DNA from: Lineus longissimus
Lineage: Eukaryota; Nemertea; Pilidiophora; Heteronemertea; Lineidae
Length of the DNA stretch: 64,000 bases
Reading direction: 5' to 3'
Assembly (NCBI RefSeq): GCF_910592395.1
Contig: NC_088311.1
Span: forward strand, 16,124,501-16,188,500
Under the pieces are notes generated by a model. The model did not search any database. It saw only the letters and a program-made list of their open reading frames with translations, and was not told where the DNA came from. Shown here piece after piece: positions 13,057 through 23,860 of the stretch; position 1 is the first letter of the stretch, and the number at the start of each line of letters is the position of its first letter. A program made the translations under genes and the position numbers.

Positions 13057-13120
13057 CTGTTGACTGTGCTTTAAGAGAGACTGGCGCCATGCCTAGTCTC
13101 TCTTAAAGCACAGTCAACAG
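13057..13120. repeat. perfect 26-bp inverted repeat with 12-base loop
   Basis: Arms 13057-13082 and 13095-13120 are exact reverse complements (left arm begins CTGTTGACTGTGC). The loop GGCGCCATGCCT occupies 13083-13094. The left arm plus loop also exists alone at 12703-12742, so the palindrome looks like a single repeat end that acquired an inverted partner. It could form a hairpin in DNA or RNA. It is probably a foldback remnant of a transposon terminus. Confidence 0.85.
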
Positions 13121-13177
13121 ACACCAACCCCCTCAGACTCAGAAACCACAAACGCCCAACCCTTCCTGCTACCTTAA

Positions 13178-14506
13178 TACTTCTGGATCACCGGTCCATA
13201 CTGGGAACTTCTCCTGAGTAATCGAGTAGCTTACATGAGACTGTATGAGTACATCCAGCCGCTGCACCTGTTTCTTCGGGGGTGTGCTGATGATCCTTCT
13301 CCACTTCTTCGCGGGGAGAGTCCGTTTCCTGATGAGTATCTCAAAGCTTCCGATGCCATGAAGAGAAGTGTTTTCTTGCTCCTACATGAAGACATGGAAG
13401 ATATATTCCGGGAAGTTCTGAAAAAGTCATCGGCAGCTTTTGTAAAGACCATTGAGGCCCAGCTCAAAGATTTCCTGGAAGGAGGAGTTTATGGTACAGC
13501 TCCAGCAGCTTCTGATCTTGAGCGCACCAAGTTCTCTGGGGTGACCAACTTGGCTTGTGAACATCATTTCGGGGATTTGGACTCTAGTCAAAAGCGCAGA
13601 CCAAGTGCAACACTCTTCTACCACAGTACGGTTCAGCTCCTGAAAAGGAATAGGAAGAGGATTATCAACTGGATGGACGAAATGTCTCGTCAAGACAGGG
13701 AGAAACTTTGGTCAGATGCAAAGGGCAAGGCTGCAAAACTTCGACAGAAACATCGTCAGCAGGAACGGAGGGAGATGCAGAAGATTTTGGTCACGATTGA
13801 AAAGGAAACTGCACCAAAACGTCCAAGGAAGAAAGCTGAACACGGTTCAAAGAGAAAACGTTCAACATCTCGAAAGAAAAAAGCAATGCAAGAGGACCTG
13901 AGTTCCGATTCTACGTCAAGTGAAGATGATCCTATTCCCAGTGATCAGGAAAGTGATGAGGAGACGGACACATCGATCCTAACCAAAGCACAATTGGATG
14001 CAAAGCTGAAGGATGTCCGAACCCAGATTGAAGTTGGAAAGTGGGTGATTGTCGCCTTCAATGATGACTGGTATCCAGGTAAGATAGACATGGCTGTTAG
14101 CCCTATTAGAGTTTGGAAACACAAGAATTTTAGGATTGACTTACATTCTCATCAACCAAGCTGTAGGTACTTTAGTTTAGGTCCTGAAAGAAAACAAGAT
14201 ACATGTATGACTTTATTGCCATTTGTTAAAACCCCTTTGATTTTCATTTCAGGCCATGTCACGAAACGAAAGAGTGCCTCGGAATGGGTCATTGACTTTG
14301 GCTACAGGAGCAAAACACTGGGAGACTACAAACCCCCAAATGGCAAAGATGTACAGCTGACAGAGGATGTATTCATCATCTACTTCTTTGATCCTGTGCC
14401 AACCAGCAACGACGGCCGCTTATGGAGGGTGTCAGATGCCAAAGACATCGTCAGTCTTTATGAGCAGTACTCAGTTCATTACTTCAATGAGACTGATGAC
14501 TTTTAA
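13178..14506 (+). pseudogene. C-terminal part of the split transposase-like gene (two exons, Tudor-like end)
   Basis: The open frame can be read upstream of the ATG at 13235 back to 13178, giving ITGPYWELL. In this family that motif should follow directly on the GLGLM segment ending near 10080. Next come an acidic helical region, a segment with a KRRPSATLFYHSTVQL motif, a basic Lys/Arg stretch (about 13740-13890) and an acidic Ser/Asp stretch. The C-terminus (WVIVAFNDDWYPG, then WVIDFGYR) looks like a Tudor/chromo-type beta barrel. A phase-1 intron is inferred at 14079-14252 (CAG/GTAAGA...TTTCAG). It is 174 bases with no stop, so spliced and retained forms both stay in frame. Stop is at 14504-14506. 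Exons: 13178-14078 and 14253-14506. Confidence 0.6.
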
Positions 14507-15671
14507 CTTGACCACCACAAAATATATCAGCAGTTTGTGGAAATCTTGAATAGTCCATTAGGCTAAATTCAAGGGAGGGATCTTAACCTTTCTATTGTTT
14601 ATTGTACACCATGATCTTTGGAACAAAAGTACATGTACATACTTACTGAATTTGAATACTCCTGTTGAATACCTTCGTTCGAGTGCCCTACACGATATCA
14701 TTTGGAAAATTGAAATGTTGTCGCATTTTAGCCTGTCCCTTAAAAATGGGTGTGGCTACCAGCATTGCCATGGTTATAAATTGACATATATTGTACATTT
14801 AATTAGTTTAAATTCCATTTTACCTTCAGAGTCTTTATTCTCCTGTTGAATACCTCCGTTTTGATACCCCACATGATATGGTTTGTAAAAAATTTAGACA
14901 TCGCAGCATTTTAGCACGCAAAATGGGCGTGGCTACCAGTGTTGCCATGGTTACTTACCCCTACCCCTCCTTAAACTATGCTTCATTGACTTTGCCTATC
15001 GATGAATCTTGAAGGCATTTGAGATATTTTTTAGGAGTTGTATAGAAGATCCAATGTTCTCAAACAACCAATTTTTCAGTCAATTATGCTAATTTTTGGG
15101 GTGTTTCGGTTACCATGACAACCACATGGTAATCAAAATAAGGGGGCATCGGTGTAGAAAGTTTTGTGGAGGACAACCTGTTATGTAATAAACATGAACT
15201 AAGACTATATTTGTGTGGAAGCATCTTTATTCACTTGTAAATTTGCATGGTTATGTAATTAAATCACCTTATTAGCATAAAATATGCTAATTAGTCGTTG
15301 AAACGACATTTATGTCGCAACGTAACTAACACGCTTGCGTTGCCAGGGAAAAATCACATAAGTATGTCAAATCTTATTATGATCAGACAGGTCTAAATAT
15401 CATTTTGAATCATCCAATGTACTATTGTCAGTGTTAACTCTGATAACCCTGTTTTGATGAAAATGACCATCTACCCAGACCAATGTCCAATGCATTAACC
15501 ATTGTCCCCTTTCTTGGTTTTGTCCTAAAACCCGGGCTATTTCGGACCCTTAAAACTGGTGCTGCATAGCAATGCATGGTCCGATTTTCAAAATTTAAAG
15601 TTCTCTGTGTTCTGTATGAGGAGAGCTATCTAAGTACCTAAAATTCAAAGCATTTTGAACACATTCAAATT
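14507..15671. repeat. non-coding region with a diverged direct repeat
   Basis: Two copies of a block of about 125 bp (14653-14778 and 14836-14961) share CTCCTGTTGAATACCT, a GTGGCTACCAG core and TTGCCATGGTTA. A third weak echo, with GGTTACCATGACAACCACATGG, lies at 15108-15131. No coding frame or recognised gene is present. A short hairpin, CGAC-ATTTAT-GTCG, lies near 15304-15317. Confidence 0.5.
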
Positions 15672-16721
15672 TTGAGCTGGCCATGCTACCAGAAGATGTC
15701 AGATCTACCTATTGACAGACTTGATTCTGTAGAACCCTTCAGCTACAATGGTTGTGATGTCTTCGGTACATTCTATGTGAAGCAAGGACGAAAGACGGAT
15801 GTCAAGAGATGGGCTGTCATCTTCACCGATCTAGCAAGTACAGCCATCCACATTGAGACTATCAACAGCCTTGATACTGATTCATTCCTCAATGCTTACA
15901 GACGCTTTGTACGTAGGAGAGGCCCAGCTCGCTTACTTCGATGTGACCAAGGTTCGAATTTCATTGGCGGTCGTAATGAGATGGCAGCTGCCTTGAAGGA
16001 GATGAATGCCGACATAATTAGGGAGGAGCTTTTGAAGGATGGTTGTGACTTCATCAACTTTGATTTCAACGTGCCGAAGGCTAGTCATATGGCAGGAGTA
16101 TGGGAACGCATGATCTTGTCATCGCGTAGGGCACATGATGGACTGCTGATGAACATTGAGTCTCAATTGGATGACGAACTATTCAGGACATTGATGACTG
16201 AAGTTGAGAATATCGTGAACAGCAGGCCCTTGACATACGATGATGCGCACTCGCCTGACGACCACTTGCCTATCAGCCCACAGCAAATTTTGACGTTGAA
16301 GTCCAACCTGACCTTACCTCCTCCAGGTGCATTTGTCAAAGAGGACCTGTACTGTCATAGGAGATGACGTCGGGTTCAGTACTTAGCTTATCAGTTCTGG
16401 GGTAGGTGGCGATGAGAATTTCTGTCTCTGTTACAGGAGCGAAAGAAATGGAACAAGGAACATCGCAATCTGGCAGTTGACGATGTGGTCCTTATCGTAG
16501 ATGAGAATCTTCCTAGAAACAATTGGTCTCTTGGGCGAGTTAGAGAGACTCATCCTAGCAATGATGGTCTCATCAGGAAAGTGACTCTGCAAACTGGCAA
16601 GGGACATGTGGTACAAGAGAGACCTATTCATAAGTTGATTTTGCTGGTTGCATCTAACAAGGGGAAGGAGAATTCTGGGGAAGACCGGGAAATCCCGGCC
16701 GAGGAGCCATCTGAGGGATAG
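15672..16721 (+). pseudogene. BEL/Pao retrotransposon integrase fragment with two in-frame stops
   Basis: A single frame runs from 15672 to the TAG at 16719-16721 and encodes a typical BEL/Pao integrase core. The DLP-x-DR lead-in precedes the first catalytic aspartate region (YNGCDVFG, about 15747). The second aspartate lies in RCDQGSNF (about 15940) and the glutamate in GVWERMI (about 16098). The downstream DUF5641-like domain (QERKKWN, then the W-x-LGRV motif) follows in the same frame. Two TGA codons interrupt it, at 16365-16367 and 16413-16415. The upstream protease, reverse transcriptase and zinc-binding integrase parts are absent, and no LTRs were identified. It is a 5'-truncated, inactive remnant. 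Confidence 0.85.
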
Positions 16722-16813
16722 GGACCTGCACCATCAATTGGGCCTGGTAAATGTCTCTGCTCTTCTGATGCTCCCGGTCCGTTTTGGTGTCGATTTATGG
16801 GGACTAATAGATA
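16722..16813. other. short BEL/Pao downstream flank before the piggyBac insertion
   Basis: A stretch of about 90 bases follows the integrase stop. The piggyBac element begins at 16818, and the same flank resumes after it at 20515. No LTR border could be assigned. Confidence 0.4.
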
Positions 16814-17062
16814 TTAACCCTTTAGCTACTAGAACGGCACTCGCCGGCATGCCCGAATCTCACTAGAACGGCACCCGCCGGCACGCATTCAAAAAGCCCG
16901 CCCTGCCCCCATGCTTGCGTATATCGGGAAACTTTGTGTCTGGGAACGATGTTTGCAACGTTGTATCCAACTTAAATCTCGTTCCAATGTAGGTTGCTAT
17001 ACATTTTTATTGAGTTTCATGCAATTGAAGTGACGATATCGGAGGAGTGTGTTTCGAGAACA

Positions 17063-17203
17063 ATGGCGAACCCAGCAAAACGAAAGTTCGGTGTTTTGGT
17101 TGCTCTAGATAAAATTTTAGCGGACAATGATGGTAGTGAAGAGTCCGAGGGTCTCACTGATTACGATGATCAATCAGATATCGATGTTATTGGTGGGGTA
17201 AAC
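17063..17203 (+). CDS. piggyBac transposase, coding exon 1
   Basis: ATG at 17063 begins a 47-codon acidic segment (KRKFGVLVALDKILADND, then an Asp/Glu/Ser-rich stretch). It ends at GTAAAC/GTGAGT (17203) in phase 0. Acidic N-termini are usual for piggyBac transposases. Splicing to 17845 keeps the frame. A competing donor at 17198 cannot be excluded. Confidence 0.65.
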
Positions 17204-17844
17204 GTGAGTTTGGCCCTTTTTTGCCCTTTTTTCGGGAATGAACTTTTTCTGTATATTCATGTGTATAGATGCATGTATTTTGATTCAGCATGTTGACCCG
17301 GCATTTACACGCAGATCGTTGATTTCTGGAACGTTTGGATATATCTGACAGGTGAGTACCATTCCTTCACGTAGACTATGTAACTAGCATTGTTTTAGAA
17401 GTGGGTCATGGCCTGTAGTATAGGCCTTAGTATGTGAATGCGACCTGAGATGAACCCGGAAATGAAATGCTGGTTTGTTGACATTCTGCATGCATAGCTC
17501 AAGCCTGCTGCTGTACTAAAAGAGTGTGTCCTGCTCGTGGCCTGGCATGCCGACTAACCCCCTGAGTGCATGATGAATAGAAATTAGGCCTAGAGATAAG
17601 GTACATCTGGATATTCTAGGCCATGTAGCTAGGGCCAGGGTCTATTTTTGTACCGTACTTGTCTTGACTCTTACTCGCACAGATGTACCAGTAGGCTTCA
17701 AGGCCAATAGTGTAAAAGGACAATAAAGATCCTTGTTAGGCCAGGCCTATCTCCTTGCTTTTTTGGGTCCTTTACTGAACTAGGCCTACCACGTATCACA
17801 GTGACTGTTGGCCCCACAACTAATCTTTTTTGTTTCTTTTTCAG

Positions 17845-19823
17845 GAAGTCACTCTTCTCGATAAATCTGGCCCAGATGATGATCATGGTAGTGACACTCA
17901 GGCTCCTGACGATGATAGTGTCCATGGAGGTGACCCCACTTACGGTCCTGATAGTGACGGCGATCAGCAAAGTGATAACCCTTCCGGGAGTGATGCTGAT
18001 GACAATGACTCTGATGACCAGATGTCAAATTCTATCTCCTCTGGAAGCGACCCTGGCAATGATGGACCAGCTCGTGGCCGAGGAAGAGGGCGAGGTAGAG
18101 TTGGACGAGGACGAGGGAGAGGGAGAGGACGAGGAGCAGGTCCGCCTCAGGCTAGAGGTAGAGGGCGAGCAGCAGGTCCGCCTCCGGCTAGAGGCAGAGG
18201 TAGGGGACGACAAGGACAGCGTCGTGGTCGTGGTGGTAATGTCCAAGGAGGAGGGGATGTAAATCCGCCCAGAGATTGGACAAATCAGATAGTCCAACCA
18301 GTTCTGCAGCCATTCACAGCCCCCTCTGGTGTCGACTGTGGGCTGCGATATGATGCTGACGAGTTGGACTACCTCATGTGCATCCTTGGCGGGACCTTTT
18401 GGGATACTTTGGCAGAGAACACTAACTTGTACGCTGCGAAAACCCATCCTCCAGCTGTTCCTGACCCGAACAATCCCTTTGCTACATCTAATAAGCATTG
18501 GAAGCCTACCACTCCTGAAGAAATCCGTGCATTCACTGGCATCAATATTCTGATGGGGATAAAAGATTACCCTGAGTATGGTGATTACTGGTCTGCCGAT
18601 TCTGCTCTTGGTGACAAGTTCATCAGTTCAATAATGACAAAAAACACTTATGAACGATTGTGCAAATATCTTCATTGTTCAAATCCAAATGTCATTGATA
18701 GACATGACAAACTTGACAAAGTGCGTTGGTTTATTGTTGTCCTCAATGAAAATTTCCCCAGAATGTTCAAGGCTGGGGAGAACATATCTATAGATGAGGC
18801 AATGGTGAAGTTTGATTGCCGGCTTGCTTGGAAGCAATATATGCCCAAGAAACCTGTCAAATGGGGCATCAAGATCTGGTGTTTATGCGATTCTGCAACA
18901 GGGTATACCTTGGCTTTCAAGGTGTACACTGGGGCTGCCCAGGGTGATCAAAAGCGGGGTCAGGACCAACATGGTCTAGGTTACAATGTTGTAACAGATT
19001 TACTGCGAGAGTATATACACAAGAACCACAGGGTTCATGCTGACAATTTCTTTTCTACTGTTACTCTGGCAGAAGATCTGTTACAGCAGGGCACCTACTA
19101 CCTTGGCACAGCACGGGCGAACAGAGTTGACTACCCGACTGAAATAACAGGCCCCAGGCTCCAGTATGCAGAAAAGATCTATTGGCAAAAAATGATAATG
19201 TAGTTGCCTGTCGATGGAGAGACAGGCGTAGAGATGTCTATTTCATCTCAACTTTCCATGGTTCAGCTGAAACTATAAAACCAAGGACCAGACACAGAGT
19301 GGATGAGCTTATCAGTGTACCCAACATTGTAATAGACTACAACAAGAACATGGGTGGAGTTGATCATGCCGATCAATTCCGCAGCTATTACAAAGTTGGG
19401 CGAACTGGTAAGAAGTGGTGGAAATATCTGTTCTGGGCATTACTGAATGTGGCCATTGTCAATGCCTACATTCTGTGGGTACAAAGTAACCTGCCACTGC
19501 CCAGGGTCAAGAGGAAGTATTCTTTGAAAAAGTTCAAGTTGAATTTGATACACCAGCTTGTGAATGGTTTTACTTCCAGAAGAAGAGTATCGGCTGTTGC
19601 AGGGGTTCAAAGGGATGTTCTTGAAACCATCCAGCAGAATGTCATGCTTGGACACTCCAAGGTACGCTTTGTTGGACGCAGAAGGGCCTGTGTACAGTGC
19701 CTCAAGCAAAAGCGCCGTGCACCAAGTGGCCGCTACGTTGAGACATTCTTTGGGTGTGATGCATGCCAGGTAAATCTTTGCCAAACTGCCGGATGTTTTC
19801 AAGAATTTCATAACATGTTCTAA
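17845..19823 (+). pseudogene. piggyBac transposase, main exon, with a single-base frameshift
   Basis: This follows a 641-base intron (17204-17844, ending CTTTTTCAG). An Asp/Ser-rich segment leads into an Arg-Gly repeat (about 18060-18240). The DDE-type core then shows the three aspartate blocks expected for piggyBac: SIDEAMVKFD (about 18790), VHADNFFS (about 19036) and GGVDHADQFRSYY (about 19354). The C-terminus has a cysteine-rich domain (RACVQCLKQK ... CDACQVNLCQTAGC, 19685-19800). The frame breaks at an A run, CAAAAAAT, at 19186-19193. The first frame stops at 19201-19203, and the next frame carries the third aspartate and the Cys-rich end to the TAA at 19821-19823. The break is consistent with loss of one A. 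Confidence 0.92.
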
Positions 19824-20514
19824 GTGGACAATATTGTTTGTCCTTTTCTCAAACTCTGGTTCTAGTACATTGTATGTTTGAAAGAAAGATATGGAACTTC
19901 ATTTCACCGCACAATTTATTCATAGACTTATCAGTTCCTGATTCCGCTGATCAGTCAGAAGGGGTTAATAATTCTCTGTAGGTCAGCAGGGGTTAATTAC
20001 CAGTATACTGTGTGATTCCAACTTGTTATGTGTCAAATATATCATGCTGAGCACTTACCAAAATTATTCCAAGCAGATTTTGCTATGTAATTTCTTCTGG
20101 AATTATACCACTTTTTTACCGTTTTACGAGTTGTGGAACAGGGGGTTGAAAATGCCAAATATGTGCTCATGATCTTGGGAAAGGTGTTCCTGTGTGAAAA
20201 GAACAAAAAACTGAGCTGATAAAATAAAATAAAACCCTGAAAACCCTTTATTTCATTTTTCCATGTAATACTGTATTTGGTGGTTAGAGGGTTAATTTCC
20301 TAGAACACAAGGGGTTAATTTGGACTACTAGTGTCTCTAACATGTAGCCATGAATGTAAGCTTTCAAATAAATATAACTTGTAATACATGATATTATATT
20401 TTTTGTATCTCTTTATTCCAAAAACTAATAGGCTGTTGAAAACTGAAAATGTACTAGAAATCCCAGTGAAACTATGGAATAAAATATTGGGATCTCTAGT
20501 AGCTAAAGGGTTAA

Positions 20515-23467
20515 GTAATTATGCCGGTTTGTCTCCATATTTCAGCACCTTAGTAACTGTACAATGTTTATGTACAGCATTTCTCATTTTCAAGTTTGAT
20601 GGGTAACAGACGTTTGCATTCCTGCATAGAGGAAATGTTTGACTATTTTGAGTTTCATGAGAGTGCGAGTGAGTCTTATGACTCTTATTAGGTGACAATC
20701 ATAATATGCGGATAAAACTGTTCTGTGCATAGTGACCTCAGTGTTGAGAGGTGTAGAGACAATATGTGTTTGATACCTAGGTTTATTTATCCTTTCTGAA
20801 CAATTTAAAGAATTTTGACCAGAGAGCTGTATTACATGTATCATTGCTATCAATTTGAAGCCAATTGGCTAGCTGTGTAACGGTTGTTGAAGGTTCATTT
20901 TCTTGAATGACAACTTTTCTCAGTTTATATCGGTATATAAAACACAGGGTAGATCAATGTTGAGTGGCGAAAGGAGTTTTATTCAACAAAATGTTATTGA
21001 TGGTGATTTGTTTAGACAGTTATGATTACATTACAGTAACTAAAGAGTTAAGGGATTAATATCCTACTAGTGGTGGTGATTCTACGCCTGTGAGTTACAA
21101 TATATGTTGGCAATTTATATGCGTTTAAAGCTGACCTGCATAAGTTTTTGCATTGGCATTTAAAGGTGAACTGTTTGTAAGCGGACGGTACGTCATGGTT
21201 TTGTTTTGGTTTCAAATTTTGTAAGTGAGATGGTAAATTGTAAAACAGTCTGCAATCTAGGATATATTATATCCTTATCTGCTAAAACTCAGCCTCGTTT
21301 TGGTACCAATGCATGATAGTGCATTGGTACTGCAATGTACTACCTGTCTGATAGAGAGTAGCCAAATGATTATGTGCCACTAAAAGTGTCCCCTGTGACC
21401 ATACAGTTACCCACATCTGTTTCAATCTTGCTGATATTGGAGAATAGGTTACTCACTGACTGTTTATAATATTTATTCTCAAACATATTATCCCAGTTAG
21501 CTCCAGTAGACAGATTAATAATCCTAAATAATCCTGAAGGGTGTGGCTGCTCTTTTTGGGCGTGTTCTGGGAGGCTTAAAGAGCCTTGAGGGTGAAAAAT
21601 CCACTAGGCCTCTCTCTTGATATCTTGACTAATGGTGTGCAAAATGTTGATTTCATATCTCAACTGGTCTCTGCTATATTATTGGTTATATTCATGAGGG
21701 GCAGGGTTCTAAAATGCCAATCAAGGGAAAAAAGCTGTCGTCTTAGTGTGGTCTCAGCATATTAGCTCAGTATCTATGCACATTTTGGCACATAATGATG
21801 CCTTCTTTCAGATGCAAGCGGTCTGATGGCTTGAAATTAAAATAGTTCTGAGAAATCTTCAAATGAACAGTGGCTTGACAGATGGGGTCAAACATGCTGA
21901 GAGACACATGTTGGGTGCCACGTTCTGTGAGGCTTAGAGTTCAAGACAGTTGATGTATGATATCCATGGGTACATAATGTCCTAACGTATCAAAATATAG
22001 TCATCTTAAACTAAAATATACCACACATGATGTAAAATCAGTACTTTGTTGGTGCTCATTTTGCAAATCAGAGTTAAAAATCCAGGACATGACCTACTTC
22101 CTTGATGCACATTCTGTATACCCTGCACTAGTATGCATGTGTCGGTTAGGCGTTGGTGTAGTGGTTGCTATGGCTAGGGCATTTTCACCATAAGTTAAGT
22201 TAGTTCATTGTAGAGTTTGAAGTAACTAGTACATATACCTAATTGATAATATATCCCAAATGTCCACTTAGATTAGTTAGCATAGCCCCATAGGTTTATA
22301 ATATTCATGACATTTTTTATCTTTCACCCATGGGTGGATGGAGCTCATGTGGTCAGCATGAGCTAGTAGCTAGTTAGTTGTCCAACAGACAACATGCTTG
22401 GGGTTGTTTCTTTTGGATTGCTATCCAGTCAATCAGAGATGCCTCTCCATCACGGAATGCCTATATTGAGCATGTCCTAATTATAGTCTGGCCTGCTTGC
22501 AGCAGATATGCCACTCAGCGTAAACCAAACCGAGGCCATCAGATTACGCGGGAACTGATATCAATTACATATTCCTGGTCTGGATCGTAGACTGAAAGGT
22601 TGCAATTTAGGAGAGTTATGTGACCGCACACGTGTAATTCAAAATTTCCCGCCTGTAAACTTTGTTAAATTGAGTAGGTTCGCGCATGGGCAATAGTGAT
22701 TTCCGCCCAAACCTTCCGAAACATTGTTGGCAACTTGCATTCAGATCTTTGCCCGGCAAACTTGTTGATTTTGTAGTAATGTAAAGGATTCTGATGCTGG
22801 GACAGAGGTAGGTTGAATGAAAAGAATGTATAGATGACACTGGTATATAGATGGTTCGAAGGCCGTACATGTATATATGAGGCCTATAAAATGGGTTTTT
22901 TAGAGACGCTGACGAGCGATAATCCATGATGGGCAAAACCATGTGCGTCGACAGGGGTGCCAATATCTAGTGTCTTGTGTCTTTGACATACTTTATAGTG
23001 ATTCATTCTGCACCTAGTTCAAGTTGTCTTACTGGCTATGTAGACCTCTAAACATGCAAGCAAGGAGTCAAATATCATGTATATGGACTTTGATAGATTT
23101 ACAGTATTGTGCACATGTCACATCCTAAGACAAAGTCACATCCTAAGACAAAGTAACATCCATGGACATGCTAGTTGTTGAACAGCATTCAGCGGTAGAT
23201 TGTTGTACATCTGTATGTACCTTGTAGGGTTACACTGACATGTCTATGCACCCTTTAGCTTGGTGCATGTTGTCTTCCTTGTAGTTTTACGGCATTCTGT
23301 TAAGACACTGCTGTGTCTTTCTATTTTCAGTTTTTACAAGTTCTGTGACAAGTTCTGTGACAAGTCCTGTGAGTGTGATACAAACGAATTGTCATAATAA
23401 AGAAAGAATATAGACGGGATTTGAAATAGCTAATTACGTCCTTAAAGATTCAGACCCCGACCGTCAC
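20515..23467. other. long non-coding stretch
   Basis: Nearly 3 kb of AT-rich sequence without a credible coding frame. The longest open stretches (near 22378 and 22616) have no recognisable composition or motifs. A short internal duplication of CACATCCTAAGACAAAGT lies at about 23119-23153. A CAAGTTCTGTGA repeat lies near 23336-23362, after an acceptor-like TTCTATTTTCAG. Nothing else was identified. Confidence 0.5.
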
Positions 23468-23734
23468 ATGTACATTGTATATCATCATTCCTGTGATGGG
23501 AACTTTCGATCAGGGCTTGATATTCCGCAGATGTTTAGGGATGAACCAAAGGCACAGCACAGAAAATCTGAAAGACCTAAGAATGAGGACCAAGAGCAAG
23601 CGTTTTCAAAGATGTGTTCTTATTTAGAGGCTGTTGAGGAGGAACAATTGACATTTTCTGCCGTTGAGGATAAATTGAAAGAATTTCTATGCGGTGAAGA
23701 CTCAGCTTCAAACAGGCAACTCCAAATTGGCAAG
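23468..23734 (+). CDS. candidate exon of an unknown gene
   Basis: An open frame ends at a good donor (GGCAAG/GTATGA, 23734) in phase 0. The last 45 codons (QAFSKMCSYLEAVEEEQLTF, then a helical K/E-rich region) resemble, from memory, a short helical domain seen in many multi-copy invertebrate proteins, with a pattern like F-x2-L/M-C-x-YLE-x-N/V-x-EQLT. Acceptor-like sites precede it at about 23453 and 23532. The next exon was not found, so this may be a relic. Function is unknown. Confidence 0.35.
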
Positions 23735-23860
23735 GTATGATGCACATTATTCATCAGGGGTACGAACACCCAGTTCAGTCTTCTGTAGTGTATCTGCCTA
23801 TGATCGACTTGTACTCAGGGGATAAGACCTGTATTTTGTCAACATTAGAATTTCTTGGTA

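Larger units (their letters stand above)
10150..13177. repeat. 3-kb repeat-rich segment separating the two halves of the transposase-like gene
   Basis: No gene is supported here. The segment holds several diverged duplications. A block of about 135 bp at 10484-10618 recurs at 12399-12531. A block at 11391-11515 recurs at 11747-11880. A block at 11574-11695 recurs at 12049-12164. A 63-bp block at 12680-12742 recurs at 13034-13096. The right border carries an in-frame TAA at 13175-13177 and no AG acceptor next to the resumed coding sequence. The segment is thus either a transposon insertion or an intron with a lost acceptor. Left and right junctions show no clear target-site duplication. Confidence 0.6.
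16814..20514 (+). mobile_element. full-length piggyBac transposon with TTAA target-site duplication
   Basis: TTAA at 16814-16817 and 20511-20514 brackets a 3,693-bp element (16818-20510). Its ends are perfect 16-bp inverted repeats, CCCTTTAGCTACTAGA on the left and its reverse complement at 20495-20510. The interior encodes one two-exon piggyBac transposase on the + strand. The 3' part carries poly(A)-type signals (AATAAA near 20224 and 20367). It also carries several subterminal GGGTTAAT motifs, near 19966, 19992, 20288 and 20313. The left subterminal region repeats an ACTAGAACGGCAC motif (16829 and 16863). The intact ends and target duplication suggest fairly recent insertion. The transposase has one frameshift. 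Confidence 0.95.

Noticed and set aside
18025-18498. Minus-strand Ser/Thr-rich frame
   Set aside because: It is the antisense of the Arg-Gly and Asp/Ser-rich part of the piggyBac transposase.
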